NCBI GenBank assembly: GCA_947465365.1
Contig: CANIAV010000058.1
Span: 1-6,063 of the forward strand
Direction of reading: 5' to 3'
DNA length: 6,063 nt
DNA from: Actinomycetota bacterium
GTDB taxonomy: Bacteria > Actinomycetota > Actinomycetes > Nanopelagicales > Nanopelagicaceae
A model generated the notes under the pieces. That model had not been told where the DNA came from. It made no database searches and saw nothing but the letters and a program-made list of their open reading frames with translations. Of the stretch, positions 1 to 6,063 are shown piece after piece. Every line of letters begins with the position of its first letter. Within the stretch, counting starts at the first letter, position 1. The position numbers and the translations under genes are program-made.

Positions 1-20
1 ATGGCAGCGCTCTCTTTCTT

Positions 21-48
21 AGGTTTACGCGCACAGCGCAGCAAACCT
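21..48. other. Imperfect inverted repeat / hairpin
   Basis: AGGTTT (21-26) pairs with AAACCT (43-48). Inside it, GCGC (29-32) pairs with GCGC (36-39) around a 3-nt loop, with a few unpaired bases between the two stems. A T-rich stretch lies just to the left on the plus strand (10-20), so on neither strand does the hairpin end in a U-run as a standard terminator would. It may belong to a larger RNA fold extending out of the window. Confidence 0.5.
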
Positions 49-59
49 GATCGGTTAGT

Positions 60-80
60 GGCTTAACTATTTGTTAGGCC
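60..80. other. 8-bp hairpin
   Basis: GGCTTAAC (60-67) pairs with GTTAGGCC (73-80) over eight base pairs, one of them G-U on the plus strand and A-C on the minus strand, around a 5-nt loop TATTT. Because the wobble is allowed only when the plus strand is transcribed, the perfect form favours a plus-strand RNA. There is no U-tract after it in either direction. Confidence 0.55.
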
Positions 81-242
81 CGTCGCACCTACAACGCCGA
101 CCAGGTATCGAAATTAGATTTCTAAACTTGGACCGAAGTGGCTTGTATTCCCTGAAAACAGTTCATACATAAGTGCTGAGATGTCACCAAAATTTTCGTT
201 CCCGAATAACTAAGGTGCAGGCCAAATCTTACCTGTCCCGAA

Positions 243-261
243 GGGGTGCTAAATCCACCCC
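243..261. other. GC-rich hairpin downstream of xerC
   Basis: GGGGTG (243-248) and CACCCC (256-261) form six perfect pairs around the 7-nt loop CTAAATC. It lies 11 nt past the xerC stop codon, where a 3'-end hairpin for the leftward operon would be expected. No U-run follows on the minus strand (CTTCGGGACAGG), so if it ends or protects the operon mRNA it does so as a U-less hairpin. It shares bases 260-261 with the neighbouring larger stem, so the two cannot both form in full. Confidence 0.45.
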
Positions 262-295
262 CGTCCCCGGGTTATGCGCGGGGATGGGCTTGTTT
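260..295 (+). terminator. Probable intrinsic terminator, plus strand, overlapping the xerC 3' end
   Basis: CCCGTCCCCG (260-269) pairs with CGGGGATGGG (279-288) over ten base pairs including one G-U, around a 9-nt loop. On the plus strand the stem is followed after one C by TTGTTT, a short U-rich tail in the RNA. The loop contains the complement of the xerC stop codon (272-274), so a rightward transcript ending here would overlap the last codons of xerC. On the minus strand the same hairpin lacks a U-tract. Direction is inferred from the tail alone; part of the stem is constrained by xerC coding, and no rightward gene is visible in the window. Confidence 0.4.
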
Positions 296-1189
296 AAAAG
301 CTTTTTGTAGCCTTTCAGTAGATACATGGGTGTAAATCTGAGTTGTTGCAAGAGATGCATGGCCCAAGATTTCTTGGACAGTTCGCAGATCTGCGCCGCC
401 TTCTAATAAATGTGTTGCCGCTGAATGTCTAAGCGCATGTGGCCCCATCTTCTCAACGCCTTCGAGCGCAGCAAGTGCGTGATAAACCATGGTGCGAACG
501 GTGCGCTGATCAATTCTTTTCCCACGTGCCCCAAGAAAAACTGCGCGTTCGGACTTTAACCCGGCTAATAAATCGCGTCCCTCTTTTAACCAAGATTCCA
601 ACGCCCGCATCGCCGGATTTCCAATCGGGATTGTGCGCTCTTTATTCCCTTTTCCTAATACCCGAATTGTCTGACGCGCATAATCAATATCTTCTAGGTC
701 TAAACCACATAGCTCTGAAACGCGCGCACCAGATGCATACAAGATCTCCAGCATTGCAGCATCGCGTTTAGAAACGGGACCTTCTTCTTCGCCAACTCGA
801 GCAGCCATCGCATCCATTGCCAGTGTGGCATCAGCAACGGTTAAAACATCAGGCAGAGTACGCGCACCTTTAGGAGTTGCCAGCGTTGCTCCAACATCTT
901 TTGGTAGATATCCCTTTTTCGTTGCCCATTTGGTAAATAAGCGAATGGATGTTGCCCGCCGCGAAAGAGTGGTTCGCGCTCCCCCTTTAACTTGTTGATT
1001 GGCCAGCCATGAGCGAATGTGTGCGAGCTCAAGCGTTGCAAAATCAGTGACATCAAGTCTTTCCAAGTGATCGAAAAATGAATCGAGATCACCCAGATAG
1101 GCGCGGATGGTGTGAGAGGAGAGATTTCGTTCTGCCTCGAGATATCTTTCAAAGGATGTGCGCACTTCTATTAAAGCTGCGCTACTCAT
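272..1189 (-). CDS. xerC: Tyrosine recombinase XerC/XerD
   Basis: A 305-residue site-specific recombinase of the Xer family, the usual size (about 300). Xer proteins work in the cytoplasm in pairs at the chromosomal dif site to resolve chromosome dimers. The N-terminal SAM-like core-binding domain spans about residues 8-90 and the catalytic domain about 112-300. All active-site residues are present: Arg156 (GARVSEL), Lys180 (GKGNKERT), His251 and Arg254 (HALRHSAATH), His277 (LGHASLATTQ) and nucleophile Tyr286 (IYTHV). Their spacing agrees with E. coli XerD to within one residue, so the enzyme should be active. The ATG is 10 nt after the cimA stop with no recognisable Shine-Dalgarno sequence, suggesting coupled translation. 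Assignment to XerC rather than XerD is not certain from sequence alone. A phage or element integrase is less likely, given the compact Xer architecture and housekeeping context. Confidence 0.9.
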   Translation of the reverse strand: MSSAALIEVRTSFERYLEAERNLSSHTIRAYLGDLDSFFDHLERLDVTDFATLELAHIRSWLANQQVKGGARTTLSRRATSIRLFTKWATKKGYLPKDVGATLATPKGARTLPDVLTVADATLAMDAMAARVGEEEGPVSKRDAAMLEILYASGARVSELCGLDLEDIDYARQTIRVLGKGNKERTIPIGNPAMRALESWLKEGRDLLAGLKSERAVFLGARGKRIDQRTVRTMVYHALAALEGVEKMGPHALRHSAATHLLEGGADLRTVQEILGHASLATTQIYTHVSTERLQKAFKQAHPRA

Positions 1190-1199
1190 AAATTAAAGG

Positions 1200-2789
1200 T
1201 TACTCGGGTTTGCGACCTTGGCGCAGTAAGCCGAAGGTGACTGCATCTTCCAGCGCCATGGCAGAAGCGGCGATCACGTTTTCGTGAACGCCAACGGTGT
1301 TCCACTCGCCTTTGCCATCGGATGTTTCAACTAATACGCGAGTTACGGCGCCAGTGCCAAGACGACCTTCCAGGATACGCACTTTGTAATCGGTAAGTTC
1401 TAGAACTTCTAACTCTGGATAAAGCTGCTTTAGGCCAGAGCGCAGCGCATTATCAAATGCGTTAACCGGTCCGTTTCCAGAGCCAGCACAAGATATTTTC
1501 TTACCTTGTGCTGTAACAGTTACTTCAGCTTTTGTAATAATCGTTTGATCTTGTGCGCGTTCCACGGTGGTTAGCCAGTGATCGATCTTGAAGAACGATG
1601 GGCGCTTGCCTGAGATTTCTTCATGCAGCAAAAGTTCAAATGAAGCATCGGCTGCTTCAAAGGTAAAGCCACGTGATTCCATCTCTTTTACGCGATCGAC
1701 AATGCGACCAACTAGTTCACGATCGCCACCGAGATCAACGCCAAGTTCTTGTGATTTGAGTTCGATTGATGCACGACCTGCCATGTCAGAGACGAGCATC
1801 CGCATATCGTTTCCGACAGATGCGGGATCTTCATGTTGGTAAAGGGCGGGATCTACTTTGATGGCAGATGCGTGTAGCCCGGCCTTGTGAGCAAAGGCAG
1901 ATACGCCGACATATGGCTGGCGACCAGATGGTGAAATATTTGTCACTTCGGCAACTGCGTGTGAGATGCGGAAAGATTCACGCAAAGCATTTGGTGGAAG
2001 GACCAGCTGCTTCTTCTTAAGTTCTAAGTTAGCGATAATTGTTACCAAGTCGGCATTACCTGTACGTTCGCCGTAACCATTAAGCGTGCCTTGTACATGT
2101 GTTGCACCTGCAGCAACTGCCGCCATGGAGTTGGCAACTGCGCAACCGGTGTCATTGTGGCAATGGATACCGATACGAGCAGATGTTGCAGTTAAGACAT
2201 CGTGAACAACGTTAGCAATTTCATCAGGCAACATGCCGCCATTGGTATCGCACAAGGCTGCAACATCGGCGCCAGCTTCCATAGCAACGCGAATTACTTC
2301 CAGCGCATAATCGCGATTGGCGCGATAGCCATCAAAGAAGTGTTCGGCATCTAGAAATACACGTTGTCCCTCGCTGCGCAAGTGCGCAACTGAATCGCGG
2401 ATCATCGCCAGGTTCTCTTCCAGCGTTGTCTTTAGTGCAAGATCTACGTGGCGATCAAATGCTTTGGCGACCAAGGTAACTGCTGGCGCGCCGCTATCGC
2501 GAAGTGCGGCGAGTAAAACATCATCGGCGGCTTTTACATTTGGCCGACGTGTTGCACCAAATGCCACAAAGGTTGCGTTCTTGAGCTTTAACTCCTTTTT
2601 AGCAAGAGCAAAAAATTCGGTGTCCTTTGGGTTTGCCCCCGGCCAACCACCTTCGATAAAGCCAACGCCGAGGTCATCTAAGTGGCGCGCGATAGTTAAC
2701 TTATCGTGGACCGAAAGATTTAAACCCTCTTGCTGCGCGCCATCGCGCAAAGTGGTGTCATAGATATGAAAAGCATCAGAGATTGTCAT
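1200..2789 (-). CDS. cimA: Citramalate synthase (LeuA-like, CimA)
   Basis: 529 residues. It condenses pyruvate and acetyl-CoA to (R)-citramalate, the first step of the threonine-independent route to 2-oxobutyrate and isoleucine. The HMGL-like TIM barrel covers about residues 6-270 with DTTLRDGAQ (11-19; catalytic Arg15, metal ligand Asp16), HCHNDTG (209-215; metal His209 and His211) and GYGERTGNADL (238-248). HKAGLHASAI (301-310) lies in the linker subdomain. Residues about 390-520 form the LeuA dimerisation/allosteric domain, the likely site of end-product feedback. The barrel details (DAEHFFDGYRANRDYA, GERTGNADL) look to me like the CimA-type subgroup, not true 2-isopropylmalate synthase. 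The enzyme's substrate is still inferred. Its ATG shares one base with the ilvE stop (TAATG, 2787-2791) and has no clear Shine-Dalgarno sequence. A 2-isopropylmalate synthase or homocitrate synthase is the alternative. Confidence 0.88.
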   Translation of the reverse strand: MTISDAFHIYDTTLRDGAQQEGLNLSVHDKLTIARHLDDLGVGFIEGGWPGANPKDTEFFALAKKELKLKNATFVAFGATRRPNVKAADDVLLAALRDSGAPAVTLVAKAFDRHVDLALKTTLEENLAMIRDSVAHLRSEGQRVFLDAEHFFDGYRANRDYALEVIRVAMEAGADVAALCDTNGGMLPDEIANVVHDVLTATSARIGIHCHNDTGCAVANSMAAVAAGATHVQGTLNGYGERTGNADLVTIIANLELKKKQLVLPPNALRESFRISHAVAEVTNISPSGRQPYVGVSAFAHKAGLHASAIKVDPALYQHEDPASVGNDMRMLVSDMAGRASIELKSQELGVDLGGDRELVGRIVDRVKEMESRGFTFEAADASFELLLHEEISGKRPSFFKIDHWLTTVERAQDQTIITKAEVTVTAQGKKISCAGSGNGPVNAFDNALRSGLKQLYPELEVLELTDYKVRILEGRLGTGAVTRVLVETSDGKGEWNTVGVHENVIAASAMALEDAVTFGLLRQGRKPE

Positions 2790-3868
2790 TAGATAACTCG
2801 CTTAACCCAGCCGTGCTTATCAGCAGTTGTTCCGTGCTGAATTGCAAGTAAGTGGTTACGAATCTGCATCGTGATTACACCGGGTTGTCCATCGCCGGTA
2901 ACCCAGGTGCCCATGGCGCTCTTGGCTTGTCCGACAGGAGAAACAACTGCTGCTGTTCCACACGCAAAAATTTCGGTGATCTCACCAGATGCCACGCCAT
3001 CGCGCCAATCATCGATCGAAAGCATTACTTCATCGGTCTTATAACCAAGATCTTTTGCGGCTGTAAGAATGGAATCGCGGGTGATACCTGGCAATAAAGT
3101 TCCAGTGAGCTTTGGCGTAATAACTGTTGCGTCTGCGCCTTTACCTTTAACAAAGTAAAGGTTCATGCCGCCCATCTCTTCAATCCACTTACGCTCTTTG
3201 GCATCTATCCAAACAACTTGATCGCAACCTTCTTTAGCAGCAGCCTTTTGTGCCACCAGAGATGCCGCATAGTTTCCGCCACATTTTGCCTCTCCTGTGC
3301 CACCAAGAGCTGCGCGAACATATTCAGTTGAGATCCAAACTGAGACGGCCTTTGATGGATCAAAGTAAGCACCTGCCGGAGTTGCAATCAATAAATAAGT
3401 TGCCTTATTAGATGGGCGAACGCCTAAACCAACTTCGGTAGCGATCATAAATGGGCGGATATAAAGAGATTCGCCAACTTTATTTGGCACCCAACCAGCA
3501 TCTTGTTTTACAAGGGTTTCAATGGTTTCCAAGAAGAGCGCTTCGGGCATTTCAGGAAGGGCTAAACGCGCAGCTGATTTTGCAAAGCGTCGCGCATTTG
3601 CTTCCGGGCGAAAGAGTGCGATGCCACCATCTGGTTGGCGATAGGCCTTCATGCCTTCGAAGATTTCTTGGCCATAATGAAAGACTGCAGTTGCTGGATC
3701 TAGAGAGATCGGACCATATGGAATTAACTCGGGTTCGGCCCAGCCATCTTTTTCTGTCCATTCACAAACCACCATGTGATCTGTGTAGTACTTACCGAAA
3801 CCACCCTCAGCCACCAAAGCATCGCGGGTCGCCGCATCTTTCGCGTTTGGGTTAAGGGATATCTTCAT
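2789..3868 (-). CDS. ilvE: Branched-chain amino acid aminotransferase
   Basis: 359 residues, fold-type IV PLP enzyme of the longer BCAT form shared by actinobacteria and eukaryotes. It transfers amino groups between glutamate and the keto acids of leucine, isoleucine and valine in the cytoplasm. The N-terminal domain carries FGKYYTDHM (24-32), FHYGQEIFEGMKAYR (63-77) and YIRPF (136-140). The PLP Schiff-base lysine is Lys195 in GGTGEAKCGGNYAAS. IEEMGGMN (229-236) includes the conserved PLP-pyridine glutamate Glu231. TGTLLPGITRDSI (255-267) and ACGTAAVVSPV (302-312) bind the cofactor phosphate and substrate carboxylate. The protein resembles mycobacterial IlvE nearly end to end, with a slightly shorter N-terminus. 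The ATG follows the leuB stop after a single base, with no visible ribosome binding site, so translation is probably coupled to leuB. Confidence 0.95.
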   Translation of the reverse strand: MKISLNPNAKDAATRDALVAEGGFGKYYTDHMVVCEWTEKDGWAEPELIPYGPISLDPATAVFHYGQEIFEGMKAYRQPDGGIALFRPEANARRFAKSAARLALPEMPEALFLETIETLVKQDAGWVPNKVGESLYIRPFMIATEVGLGVRPSNKATYLLIATPAGAYFDPSKAVSVWISTEYVRAALGGTGEAKCGGNYAASLVAQKAAAKEGCDQVVWIDAKERKWIEEMGGMNLYFVKGKGADATVITPKLTGTLLPGITRDSILTAAKDLGYKTDEVMLSIDDWRDGVASGEITEIFACGTAAVVSPVGQAKSAMGTWVTGDGQPGVITMQIRNHLLAIQHGTTADKHGWVKRVI

Positions 3869-3869
3869 T

Positions 3870-4904
3870 TTAAAGTTGCGCTAGTAGCGCATCTCCGATT
3901 TCAGTAGTGCTGCGCTTTTTATCACCGCGTACAAGTAGATCAGCATTTACCGCAGCTTCAATTTCACGGGCAGCATCAACAAATCCAAGGTGTTCTAGCA
4001 ACATCGCAACGGACATAACTGTTGCAGTCGGGTCAGCTAAATTCTTGCCCGCGATATCGGGTGCAGAACCATGTACTGGCTCAAACATCGAAGGAAATGC
4101 ACCAGTTGGATTGATATTGCCAGAGGCGGCAAGCCCAATACCTCCACAGATCGCTGCTGCGATATCGGTCAAGATATCGCCAAATAAGTTATCGGTAACA
4201 ACTACATCAAAGCGTTCTGGGTTGGTAACAAAGAACATCGATGCCGCATCCACGTGAAGGTAATCAGTGGTAACAGTTGGAAATTCTTTGGCAACTTCAT
4301 TGAAGGTGCGCGTCCAAAGGCTGCCAGCGCGAGTAAGAACGTTGTTCTTATGTACCAGAGTTAACTTCTTGCGATCGCGCTTTGCCGCACGAGCAAAGGC
4401 ATCACGGATAACGCGTTCTGCACCGCGACGAGTATTTAAAGATTCCTCGGTTGCGATCTCGGCATCTGTGCCTTCAGCAAGTACGCCACCGGCGCCAACA
4501 TATGGGCCTTCAGTTCCTTCGCGAACAACGATGAAATCAATTGGCGCCTTAGTTGCAAGTGGACCAGTAACTCCTGCGCGCAAAACAGCAGGGCGCAGGT
4601 TGATGTAATGATCAAAGGCGAAGCGAAGTTTGAGCAGCAAGCCGCGTTCTAGAACGCCACTTGGAACAGTTGGATCTCCAACTGCACCGAGCAAAATGAC
4701 ATCTGCTTTGGCAAGTTGCGCAAGAACCGAATCTGGAAGTACTTCGCCAGTGCGGTGCCAATAGCCGGCACCTAAGTCATATTCGGTCTTTTCGAAAGTT
4801 ACGCCATGTTTTGCCGCAACTTTATCTAGGACGCGGATGCCTTGTGCGACAACTTCTGGTCCAATGCCGTCGCCACCGATGACTGCAAGATTTATCTTCT
4901 TCAT
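3870..4904 (-). CDS. leuB: 3-isopropylmalate dehydrogenase
   Basis: 344 residues, a typical length for this beta-decarboxylating dehydrogenase. It oxidises 3-isopropylmalate with NAD+ to 2-oxoisocaproate in leucine synthesis, and in organisms with CimA the same activity can convert 3-methylmalate to 2-oxobutyrate. GDGIGPE (11-17) opens the fold. Substrate contacts are Arg94 (LLLKLR), Arg104 (NLRP), Arg128 ([12 protein letters not shown]), Tyr135 and Lys186 (VHKNNV). Mg/Mn ligands are Asp219, Asp243 and Asp247 ([11 protein letters not shown]). The NAD loop [18 protein letters not shown] (275-292) carries the aspartate typical of NAD rather than NADP use. The leucine-rich helix before Arg94 fits isopropylmalate more than isocitrate, so isocitrate dehydrogenase is unlikely. 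The start is the ATG after a GGGGA motif, 13 nt past the serA stop. Tartrate/malate-type relatives remain a remote alternative. Confidence 0.94.
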   Translation of the reverse strand: MKKINLAVIGGDGIGPEVVAQGIRVLDKVAAKHGVTFEKTEYDLGAGYWHRTGEVLPDSVLAQLAKADVILLGAVGDPTVPSGVLERGLLLKLRFAFDHYINLRPAVLRAGVTGPLATKAPIDFIVVREGTEGPYVGAGGVLAEGTDAEIATEESLNTRRGAERVIRDAFARAAKRDRKKLTLVHKNNVLTRAGSLWTRTFNEVAKEFPTVTTDYLHVDAASMFFVTNPERFDVVVTDNLFGDILTDIAAAICGGIGLAASGNINPTGAFPSMFEPVHGSAPDIAGKNLADPTATVMSVAMLLEHLGFVDAAREIEAAVNADLLVRGDKKRSTTEIGDALLAQL

Positions 4905-4908
4905 AATT

Positions 4909-4913
4909 TCCCC
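4909..4913 (-). promoter_or_regulatory. Possible ribosome binding site of leuB
   Basis: On the minus strand GGGGA precedes the leuB ATG by four bases (GGGGAAATTATG). It can pair with the anti-Shine-Dalgarno sequence using one G-U pair, though the spacing is short. It is the only junction in this unit with a purine-rich block near the start; ilvE, cimA and xerC show none. Confidence 0.4.
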
Positions 4914-4917
4914 GTTA

Positions 4918-6063
4918 TCAATTCACTAAGGTCACAGAGCGAACAAGTTCGGCTCCGGTCTCTTTAGCTACGGCGGCAACAATGGCGTCAGAAACTGTTG
5001 AGTCAACGGTGATCGCCATTAGCGCATCTCCCCCGACGCTGGCGCGGGCAACCTGCATGCCAGCAATATTTATATTTGCTTTACCAAGTGCGTTACCGAC
5101 TGAACCAACAACGCCGGGACGATCTGAATAACGCAAGAACAATAAGTTCTCGGCTGGTGGTAGATCCAAATCAAAGCCATCGATTGCAATGATTTTTTCA
5201 ACTTTGCGGATTCCCATCAAAGTGCCATCGACTGTTATCGATTTGCCATTGCTAAGTGCGCAATGCAGCGAAATCATGCTGCGATATTCCGGGCTAACTG
5301 CATCGGTATCTGAAGTTGAAGTCAGGTTGCGAGCTGCGGCAAGGCCAGGTGCATTTACATATGTAACGTCTTCTGCACCGGTTGCAAGAAGCGCACCCTT
5401 AAGTGCACTGATCGCAAGGATTGAAGAATCGTGTTCGGATATATCTCCGCGCACATGCACATCAAGATTAGTTGGTAGCTCTCCTGCGATTGCAGTTGCG
5501 ATCTGAGCCATTTTTTCCACAAGTGGAAGCGATGGGCGAATTTCTTCGTGGATTGCTCCACCTTTTACATTAACCGCATCAGGCACGAGTTCACCGGCAA
5601 GGGCCTTACGAACTGAAACGGCAACTGCGATACCGGCACGTTCTTGGGCTTCATCAGTTGATGCACCTAAGTGAGGTGTGGCAACGACTTGATCAAGCTG
5701 GAATAAAGGTGAATCAGTGCAAGGCTCAGTTACATAAACATCAAGACCGGCGCCGGCAACACGACCTTCAACGATTGCATCGTAAAGTGCTGCCTCATCA
5801 AGAACTCCACCACGGGCAGCGTTGATAATGCGAACGGCAGGCTTTACCTTCTTTAACGCTTCAACCCCAATTAAATTGGCGGTCTCTTTCGTCTTTGGTA
5901 AGTGAATGGTTATGAAATCACTACGAGTAAGCAATGAATCAAGGTCAACTAATTCAACGCCTAATTGTGCAGCGCGTGCTGGTTGCAAGTATGGATCGTA
6001 AGCAATTACGTTCATACCAAAAGCCTGCATGCGGTGCGCAACTAACTGTCCGATGCGACCAAA
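4918..6063 (-). CDS. serA: D-3-phosphoglycerate dehydrogenase, N-terminus outside the window
   Basis: The frame is open to the window edge (FGRIGQ upstream of the first visible ATG is part of the Rossmann glycine loop), so the ATG at 6030 is not the start. The 381 visible residues lack about 150 from the N-terminus, judged by the ~530-residue mycobacterial form. The enzyme oxidises 3-phosphoglycerate with NAD+, the first step of serine synthesis. Visible residues, numbered from the edge: Asp24 after VIAY (NAD ribose), Arg84 (AARGGVLDE), Glu113 (TEPCTDSP) and catalytic His131 (ATPHLGAST). The intervening ASB-type domain spans about 160-300 and the ACT domain 307-381. Tyr312, Asp314 and Asn332 match positions of the M. 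tuberculosis serine site, so serine feedback inhibition is likely. It is the first visible gene of the unit; any promoter lies to the right. Confidence 0.95.
   Translation of the reverse strand, partial: FGRIGQLVAHRMQAFGMNVIAYDPYLQPARAAQLGVELVDLDSLLTRSDFITIHLPKTKETANLIGVEALKKVKPAVRIINAARGGVLDEAALYDAIVEGRVAGAGLDVYVTEPCTDSPLFQLDQVVATPHLGASTDEAQERAGIAVAVSVRKALAGELVPDAVNVKGGAIHEEIRPSLPLVEKMAQIATAIAGELPTNLDVHVRGDISEHDSSILAISALKGALLATGAEDVTYVNAPGLAAARNLTSTSDTDAVSPEYRSMISLHCALSNGKSITVDGTLMGIRKVEKIIAIDGFDLDLPPAENLLFLRYSDRPGVVGSVGNALGKANINIAGMQVARASVGGDALMAITVDSTVSDAIVAAVAKETGAELVRSVTLVN

Larger units (their letters stand above)
1..271. other. Non-coding segment with several stem-loops, identity unknown
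   Basis: No convincing coding region lies here; all frames are broken by stops and the longest open pieces are about 20 codons. The plus strand can form clear hairpins at 21-48, 60-80 and 243-261, a weaker one at 218-235, and a terminator-like hairpin just past the right end at 260-288. A 6-nt complementarity (85-90 with 213-218) could close a larger fold. I looked for hallmarks of tRNA, tmRNA, RNase P RNA, SRP RNA, 5S rRNA and common riboswitches on both strands and found none. It could be the 3' part of a structured RNA or 3' UTR transcribed rightward from outside the window, or a leader for a leftward gene starting beyond position 1. The sequence does not decide between these. Confidence 0.5.

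Noticed and set aside
1..45. Minus-strand frames open to the left edge, one with a GTG near position 34, as a possible start of a leftward gene.
   Set aside because: Too few codons are visible, there is no good ribosome binding site and no recognisable protein start.
1..66. Plus-strand open frame starting with ATG and ending with TAA at 64-66, resembling a short peptide, the tail of a rightward gene, or a tmRNA tag ending in LVA.
   Set aside because: Only about 21 codons, the ATG coincides with the arbitrary window edge, and the stop lies in a hairpin stem. No tmRNA T-arm (GGTTCGA-type) or acceptor end follows, so neither a gene nor tmRNA can be supported.
101..128. Possible dif site near the Xer gene, because ATTTCTAAACT (118-128) resembles the XerD-side arm.
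   Set aside because: The opposite 11-bp arm matches known dif arms at only a few positions and the two arms show no proper dyad, so this is likely chance.
143..171. Possible promoter with TTGTAT, a 17-nt spacer and TACATA on the plus strand; also a weak TTGGTG/TATGAA pair on the minus strand.
   Set aside because: Neither pair matches the sigma-70 consensus well enough to be separated from chance in AT-rich non-coding DNA.
211..262. Possible RNase P RNA fragment, from GCAGGCCAAAT near 217-227 resembling a conserved GCAAGGCCAAAT segment.
   Set aside because: None of the other conserved RNase P segments (GAGGAAAGTCC, ACAGAAA, ACAGAACCCGGCTTA) are present on either strand, and the expected 3' part would have to lie inside xerC.
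439..771. 110-codon plus-strand open frame opposite xerC.
   Set aside because: It runs antisense across the catalytic domain of an intact recombinase gene and has no recognisable protein features. The other antisense or shifted frames over cimA, ilvE, leuB and serA are rejected for the same reason.
272..1189. Recombinase gene as a sign of a mobile element or integron.
   Set aside because: It is a compact Xer-type protein in a housekeeping operon, with no flanking tRNA, attachment repeats or cargo genes.

Overview
The window is an ordinary chromosomal stretch from an actinobacterium. It carries five minus-strand genes that read from right to left as one tight unit: serA (cut by the right edge), leuB, ilvE, cimA and a xerC/xerD-type tyrosine recombinase. 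The SerA has the long form with an inserted domain and a C-terminal ACT domain known from Mycobacterium tuberculosis. IlvE closely resembles mycobacterial IlvE. As I recall, serA, leuB, ilvE and cimA also lie in this order in Streptomyces. By eye the base composition is near half G+C, unlike classical high-GC actinobacteria. A small-genome aquatic lineage such as the freshwater acI group (Nanopelagicales) is therefore plausible, but this is inference and not proven here.

Layout: positions 1-271 hold no convincing gene but several stem-loops. One of them is a G+C-rich hairpin with a U-rich tail on the plus strand that overlaps the 3' end of xerC. Position 272-1189 is xerC, 1200-2789 cimA, 2789-3868 ilvE, 3870-4904 leuB and 4918-6063 serA without its first ~150 codons. 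The junctions are 13 nt, 1 nt, a 1-nt overlap (TAATG) and 10 nt, so translational coupling and a single promoter to the right of the window are likely.

Working together: SerA starts serine synthesis from 3-phosphoglycerate. CimA condenses pyruvate with acetyl-CoA to citramalate. LeuB can serve both leucine synthesis and the later citramalate-to-2-oxobutyrate steps. IlvE finishes leucine, isoleucine and valine. The cluster thus points to a threonine-independent isoleucine route. The recombinase at the end of the unit probably acts in chromosome dimer resolution and appears to share the amino-acid transcript. I found no mobile element, CRISPR array, tRNA, rRNA or evident novel system. The least explained part is the structured non-coding segment at the left edge.
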